Source: JAJISK01 sp046759865
Lineage (GTDB): Archaea > Thermoplasmatota > Thermoplasmata > RBG-16-68-12 > JAJISG01
Direction of reading: 5' to 3'
NCBI GenBank assembly: GCA_046759865.1
Contig: JBHIDB010000021.1
Span: forward strand, 1-16,028
Length of the DNA stretch: 16,028 nucleotides
The position numbers and the translations under genes are program-made. The stretch's first letter is position 1; every line of letters starts with the position of its first letter. Positions 12,397-16,028 of the stretch are shown here, in pieces. The notes below the pieces were generated by a model. The model was not told the DNA's origin. It saw only the letters and a list, made by a program, of their open reading frames with translations, and ran no database searches.

Positions 12397-13336
12397 GGGC
12401 CCCGACGGCCTCCCGAAGCATTCCTTGCACGCCTCGACCCGTCAGCGCCGAGATGTGGCGCCGGTTCCCGGTTCCCGGACCGAGGTCTGCCTTGTTTTCG
12501 ACCTCGAGGAAGGGTGTCGCGGGGAAGGTCGAGTGGAGGTCCGTAAGGAGGGCCTCTTGCTCCTCTAGCGGGTAGCCGGCCGTCCCCGTTGGATCGAGGA
12601 GGAACACGATGAGATCCGCCACGTGGCGGAGGGCGACAAGCGCCTTTCGTTCCACCTCGTTCCGTTTGCTCACCGGGCGATCCAAGAGGCCCGGTGTGTC
12701 CATGACCTGGAACCGACGTCCCTCGACGGTGAAGTGACCGAGGGAGAGGTCCTGGGTGGTGAAGGGGTAGGTAGCGACGATCGGGCGTGCCCGACTGAGT
12801 GCCTGGACGAGCTGGCTCTTTCCCACGTTCGGAGAACCGGCGATGACCATGGTTCGGAGATCGGGATTGACGCCAGGGACGCGTCGTAGGTTCCCGCGCA
12901 CCGTGCGGAGGAAGGTGAGAGAGGAATCTATTTCACGAAGAACGGACGCGACCCGTCCGTGGAACGCCCCGGTGGCCCGCTCGATCCCTTCCTTGGACGC
13001 GCTCGCTCGAATCGTCCTTCTAGCGTCCTGAGCCCGCCGAAGAACCTGTTCCCGCGCCCAGCTGAGGGAGCCAAGGTTCCGCTTCGTCTCGTCAATGCCG
13101 GCGATCACGTCCAGGAGTTCGCGATTGAAGGGCGGTAGGGTGTCGATGGAGGGAAAGGAGGCGTAGGCCCGCTGCAAGCCGATGCGAATCGGCTTCCCGA
13201 AGGCACCGATGCTTTGCAGAGCGCGCGAACGAGCCCGATCGAGGGCCGTCCGACCCGTTCCCCGGACCTTTCGGCCGGCCCGGAAACCACGCTCCAGAAG
13301 CTCCTCGGCCGTTGGAACGGGCGGCAGCCGGAACAC
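12350..13336 (-). CDS. NOG1-family GTPase
   Basis: This 328-residue archaeal NOG1/OBG-type GTPase has a helical N-terminal domain (about residues 1-155) and a G domain: G1 GSPNVGKS (167-174), a G2 Thr in YPFTTQDLSLGHF, G3 DTPG (213-216) and G4 NKAD (281-284), followed by HISALTGRG as G5. NOG1 proteins act in large ribosomal subunit assembly. The frame is open to a TTG at 13345, but family members begin M-F-R-x-P-x-V-P-T, and GTG 13336 gives exactly that; a TATA-like box sits 26 bases upstream, so a leaderless GTG start is likely. The last 47 bases overlap the pdxS 3' end, where both strands code. The C-terminal tail is Pro/Ala-rich and probably unstructured. Confidence 0.93.
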   Translation of the reverse strand: MFRLPPVPTAEELLERGFRAGRKVRGTGRTALDRARSRALQSIGAFGKPIRIGLQRAYASFPSIDTLPPFNRELLDVIAGIDETKRNLGSLSWAREQVLRRAQDARRTIRASASKEGIERATGAFHGRVASVLREIDSSLTFLRTVRGNLRRVPGVNPDLRTMVIAGSPNVGKSQLVQALSRARPIVATYPFTTQDLSLGHFTVEGRRFQVMDTPGLLDRPVSKRNEVERKALVALRHVADLIVFLLDPTGTAGYPLEEQEALLTDLHSTFPATPFLEVENKADLGPGTGNRRHISALTGRGVQGMLREAVGALTSPAPASAPRRPAG

Positions 13337-13356
13337 GCCAACCAAGAGGGACCCAG

Positions 13357-13366
13357 GATAAATGAA
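13357..13366 (-). promoter_or_regulatory. TATA box of the NOG1 gene
   Basis: Minus strand TTCATTTATC, centred about 25-26 bases before GTG 13336. Its position both fixes the start codon and suggests a leaderless mRNA. Confidence 0.55.
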
Positions 13367-13370
13367 CCCC

Positions 13371-14543
13371 TCAAAGGCCCCGTTGGGCTTGGTAGATGGA
13401 TACGGCCCTTACGAGGTCGGTCCGCGTGAGGATGCCGACAAGCTGGCCACCATCCATCACGAGGAGTCGTCCGATCTTACGGTCGGAGATGCGCTTCATC
13501 GCATCGAGGGCCTGCGCCCTTGGCTCAATCGTGACGATCTTCTTACTCGAGATGTCCCCCACTCGTACACGATCTCGCCGATCCGGCGGCACGGCGACCG
13601 CATCCTGGAAGGTCACCAGTCCCCTGACTTCTCCGTTGACCACGGGGTACCCCATGTGCCTCTCCACGGCGATCCGTTCCATGAGTTCGGCCACCGTGGA
13701 ATCGGAGGTCACGGTGTCCACCTCTTTCGTCATGATGTCGTCCACATAGACGCCTTCAAGGGCCACCGTGAGCTTGGTGAGTTGCGCCTCCCCTCCGGCC
13801 CCCATGTAAACGAAGGCGGCTATGAGAATGAGGATGAATTGAAAGGTCAGGATTCCGACCACGGCGAAGAGAACGGCGAAGACTTTCCCAACGGTCGCCG
13901 CTGTCTCTGTAGCGGAGATGTAGCTCCGGTTTCGCGCGAGGCTCGCCCGAAGGACGCGCCCTCCGTCCATGGGGAAGGCCGGGATCAGGTTGAATAGCCC
14001 AAGGATGAGATTGTAGAAGACGAGGATGGAGAAGAAGACGGTTAGGACTTCCAAGCCCGTGGAAAGGGTGCGAAAGGGCGCCAGAACGAGGAGGACGGCG
14101 TAGCCGACGCCTGCGATGAGAAAGTTCGTGGCCGGCCCGGCCAAGGCCATGTTGCGCTCGGCCGCGGGCTGCCTCGGGATGTCTTCAATCTCGGAGATCC
14201 CCCCGAATATGATGAGGGTGATGCCCGAAATCGTCGCGCCGTACCGGATGGCCACGTAGGAGTGGACGAGTTCGTGGAAGAGGACGCTGGCGAAGAAGAA
14301 GATGGCGGCGAGACTTCCTAGGGTCCACCGAACCGCATCATCGATCGGGGAAGCGAGGAAGGAGAGGTCCACCCCGCCGAAGCCCGTATCGAACGCCAGA
14401 ACGCCGAAGGCCGTATCGAACACGAGAACGTGGAAGTTCTGGAAGGCGAAAATCCAGGCGAAGAGCGGGAGGAGAATCAGGAAAGTGAGGTGGATTTTGA
14501 CGGGGATGCCGAGGATGGTGGCAATGCGGAAAGACCATCTCAT
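13371..14543 (-). CDS. Site-2 protease (M50) with two CBS domains
   Basis: This 390-residue integral membrane zinc metalloprotease is related to site-2 proteases that cut transmembrane segments of regulators or other substrates. HELVH (in VLFHELVHSY, about residues 90-94) supplies two zinc ligands and the catalytic Glu, and the second motif FNLIPAFPMDGGR (about 188-200) the Asp ligand. Several hydrophobic helices surround these. The last 125 residues or so are two CBS domains (IMTKEVDTV..., GDISSKKIVTIEP...), which usually bind adenine nucleotides and could gate activity. Residues 38-55 contain a 9-residue tandem duplication (VLVFDTAFG/VLAFDTGFG). ATG 14543 has a TATA-like box 27 bases upstream and no Shine-Dalgarno. 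It is upstream of the NOG1 gene on the same strand, but that gene has its own promoter. Confidence 0.94.
   Translation of the reverse strand: MRWSFRIATILGIPVKIHLTFLILLPLFAWIFAFQNFHVLVFDTAFGVLAFDTGFGGVDLSFLASPIDDAVRWTLGSLAAIFFFASVLFHELVHSYVAIRYGATISGITLIIFGGISEIEDIPRQPAAERNMALAGPATNFLIAGVGYAVLLVLAPFRTLSTGLEVLTVFFSILVFYNLILGLFNLIPAFPMDGGRVLRASLARNRSYISATETAATVGKVFAVLFAVVGILTFQFILILIAAFVYMGAGGEAQLTKLTVALEGVYVDDIMTKEVDTVTSDSTVAELMERIAVERHMGYPVVNGEVRGLVTFQDAVAVPPDRRDRVRVGDISSKKIVTIEPRAQALDAMKRISDRKIGRLLVMDGGQLVGILTRTDLVRAVSIYQAQRGL
14375..14428. repeat. 27-bp in-frame tandem duplication within the site-2 protease
   Basis: 14375-14401 and 14402-14428 are two head-to-tail 27-base copies differing at about four positions. 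They encode successive 9-residue units with FDT-x-FG in the loop after the first membrane helix. Confidence 0.75.
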
Positions 14544-14566
14544 TCACAGAAGCAATGAACCTTCTC

Positions 14567-14574
14567 GCTTAACG
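14567..14574 (-). promoter_or_regulatory. TATA-like box of the site-2 protease gene
   Basis: Minus strand CGTTAAGC lies about 27 bases before ATG 14543, consistent with a leaderless transcript. Confidence 0.45.
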
Positions 14575-14626
14575 ATTTCCCATGAACAAGAGTGATCGGG
14601 GAGGTTGGCCGGGTTTCGACGCGCCC

Positions 14627-15136
14627 CTACAACAGAAGGTTGACTCCCAGTGCGACGAGGATGATGAGGAGGATGAGGGCCCGAGAAACCCCCGCCAGGA
14701 AGTTGGTGAAGACGAAGTAGGAGGCATTCAGGAGCTCCCCTTGGTCGTTGAAGAAGGAGTAGACGTAGAGAGGGACCGTGTCGGTCATGAGGGGGAGGCT
14801 GAGGAGGAGGAAGAGACCCACGTAGCGCGTCTTCGCCACGAACCGGACGCACAGCACGCGAAACCGCTTCCCCAGGGATCGACGGGAGGAGGCCTTGTCG
14901 ATGACCCTGTCTGCGCGCTTCCCGATCTGGTAGACGAGGAACGAACCGGCGGCCTTCCCACCGCCGATGGTGACGGCGGCGATCGCCCAGAAGGCCGGCT
15001 GGGTGAGGAGGGGGACGAGCGCGACCTCCACAGGGGTGGGAAGGACGACAGCGACCAGGAGGCTGTAGACGAAGAGCAGGGGGAGGAAGACCATCGGGTC
15101 CGAGAGGTAGCCCAATATCACCGGGACGTCGAACAC
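14627..15136 (-). CDS. DedA/VTT-like integral membrane protein
   Basis: The 169-residue, very hydrophobic protein has four or five helices. The features point to the SNARE-associated/DedA (VTT) group: a re-entrant-looking LPTPVEVALVPLL (about residues 32-44), then GGGKAAGSFLVYQIGK (about 58-73), an Arg/Lys-rich cytoplasmic segment (about 74-103) and C-terminal helices with SLPLMTD. DedA-type proteins are linked to lipid scrambling or membrane homeostasis; the similarity here is partial, so function is tentative. The GTG start at 15136 is supported by a TATA box 26 bases upstream, implying a leaderless mRNA. It is followed after 83 bases by the site-2 protease gene, which has its own promoter. 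Confidence 0.75.
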   Translation of the reverse strand: MFDVPVILGYLSDPMVFLPLLFVYSLLVAVVLPTPVEVALVPLLTQPAFWAIAAVTIGGGKAAGSFLVYQIGKRADRVIDKASSRRSLGKRFRVLCVRFVAKTRYVGLFLLLSLPLMTDTVPLYVYSFFNDQGELLNASYFVFTNFLAGVSRALILLIILVALGVNLLL

Positions 15137-15157
15137 GGGACGCTTTCTGGACGCGCC

Positions 15158-15166
15158 TTATTAAAA
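15158..15166 (-). promoter_or_regulatory. TATA box of the DedA-like gene
   Basis: Minus strand TTTTAATAA, the best TATA box in the window, centred 26 bases before GTG 15136. The only other candidate role for this A/T-rich site is in ending taw1 transcription just upstream. Confidence 0.65.
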
Positions 15167-15210
15167 GGCCATTCGACAGTAATCGGTGGTGATTATCGGC
15201 CTTGTCAACC

Positions 15211-16028
15211 TCACGCGGCGAGCCTCGGCTCGACGCCCGGCTTGGTCAGGAGGACGACCCGGCTCACCTCCACCTCGTCCCGGAAGTCGTACCCGACCTC
15301 TCCGGCGAGGCGGGTGGCGAAGGCCCGGATGCGCTCGTGGGAGGGCATGTTCCCTCGGGTCAATCGCTCCCGCGACTGGCCGATCCACACGTATCCCTTG
15401 CACTCGATGAACTCCGCCTCCGACCGACCGTCCAGGGCCGCGTACTCCTCCTCCCAACCCACGTTGTAACCGTCCACGAGGGAGTGGCGGATCACGCGGC
15501 GGGTGTCCAGGGAGGGCAGGAGGTCCAGCGTCTCCATCAGGTTTCGCCACTCGTGTCTGGAGTGGGGCAGGCACAGCGTCTCGTAGATCGTCTCGTTGGG
15601 CGCGGCCACCGTCACGTAGAGCTGCGTCGGGAGCGGGTCCAGGTCCGCCAAAACCTTGGGATTCGTCCCGTTCGTGACGAGGAAAGTCGTCAGCCCCTTC
15701 TCGTGACAGGCCGCCAGGAACTCAGGGAGACGCGTGTACATGGTCGGCTCCCCTGTGAGGGAGATGGCCACGTGGCGCACCTCGTTGGCCTCCATCCACT
15801 TCTCGAGTGCCACATGGGGGTTTCCCTTGTACCCGGAGAGGAGTGCCCGCTGCGCATCCAAGGACTCGTTGAGGATGAATTCCGGGTCGTCCACCTCCCC
15901 GAGCCCCTCGCCCCAGTAGCTCTGGTCCCGCCAGCAGAATAGGCAGCCCAGGTTGCAGTTGTTCACCGTCGGCGTCATCTGCATGCAGCGGTGGCTGTCG
16001 ATGCCGTAGAAGTGCTGCTTGTAGCACC
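15211..16028 (-). CDS. taw1: 4-demethylwyosine synthase Taw1 (5' end cut by window edge)
   Basis: This is the 3' 271 codons of a radical SAM enzyme that adds a two-carbon unit from pyruvate to N1-methylguanosine at position 37 of tRNA-Phe, making the tricyclic base of wyosine derivatives. The visible protein begins CYKQHFYGIDSHRCMQMTP, the family segment leading to the radical SAM CNLGCLFC (C-x3-C-x2-C; first Cys at 15955-15957) and WRDQSYW. Later marks are ISLTGEPTMY, FLVTNGTNP, LYVTVAAPN and a C-terminal VDGYNVGW and ECKGYVWIGQSRERLTRGNMP. The extra Cys residues before the cluster motif (CYK, HRC) may bind the second Fe-S cluster reported for this family. Roughly 40-60 N-terminal residues lie beyond 16028. 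Confidence 0.95.
   Translation of the reverse strand, partial: CYKQHFYGIDSHRCMQMTPTVNNCNLGCLFCWRDQSYWGEGLGEVDDPEFILNESLDAQRALLSGYKGNPHVALEKWMEANEVRHVAISLTGEPTMYTRLPEFLAACHEKGLTTFLVTNGTNPKVLADLDPLPTQLYVTVAAPNETIYETLCLPHSRHEWRNLMETLDLLPSLDTRRVIRHSLVDGYNVGWEEEYAALDGRSEAEFIECKGYVWIGQSRERLTRGNMPSHERIRAFATRLAGEVGYDFRDEVEVSRVVLLTKPGVEPRLAA

Noticed and set aside
14582..15469. Plus-strand open frame of 295 codons
   Set aside because: Its acidic, Glu/Asp-rich translation is the mirror of the hydrophobic DedA-like gene and of taw1 on the minus strand.
1..16028. CRISPR array, IS element, integrase or phage genes
   Set aside because: No regularly spaced repeats, terminal inverted repeats, transposase or integrase motifs were seen on either strand.

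Overview
The window looks like a piece of a GC-rich archaeal chromosome. Supporting signs are an archaeal/eukaryal-type isoleucyl-tRNA synthetase, a Taw1 (TYW1-type) wyosine enzyme, a NOG1 GTPase, UPF0200 and COG1325 proteins, an aconitase X (archaeal phosphomevalonate dehydratase), a tRNA-His with an encoded G-1 and a bulge-helix-bulge intron, and TATA-like boxes about 26 nt upstream of several start codons. A Thermoplasmatota-like lineage is my guess from the gene mix; the sequence alone does not prove it. No phage, IS element or CRISPR array was seen.

Layout. 1-318 holds no supportable gene. 319-2691 is a lower-GC, less conserved stretch on the minus strand: a secreted protein of unknown function, a membrane-anchored zinc-ribbon protein and a nucleotidyltransferase. 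A NUDIX hydrolase (2841-3314, plus) is divergent from the nucleotidyltransferase and convergent with an ornithine carbamoyltransferase-like gene (3347-4273, minus). Then come a two-helix mini membrane protein (plus), a tRNA-His(GUG) gene with an intron in the T-loop (4606-4706, plus) and a second small membrane protein (minus). ileS (5136-8297, plus) converges on a minus-strand operon running 11217 to 8290: UPF0200 kinase, COG1325 RNA-binding protein, aconitase X large subunit, aconitase X small subunit fused to a NUDIX domain. pdxS (plus) is divergent from that operon and overlaps tail-to-tail with a NOG1-family GTPase (minus). Upstream of it on the minus strand are a site-2 protease with two CBS domains, a DedA/VTT-like membrane protein and taw1, which runs off the right edge.

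How the genes relate. The window is mostly housekeeping: translation and tRNA biology (ileS, tRNA-His, taw1, NOG1), arginine synthesis (argF), vitamin B6 synthesis (pdxS) and isoprenoid synthesis (phosphomevalonate dehydratase). The most unusual items are the phosphomevalonate dehydratase small subunit fused to a NUDIX domain, the apparent ACG start of the large subunit, the T-loop intron in tRNA-His, an OTC-like enzyme with Asp in place of the conserved Cys of HCLP, and an IleRS with AFSKS in place of KMSKS. First genes of transcription units often have a TATA-like box about 26 nt before the start codon, suggesting leaderless mRNAs, while several operon-internal genes carry strong Shine-Dalgarno sequences.
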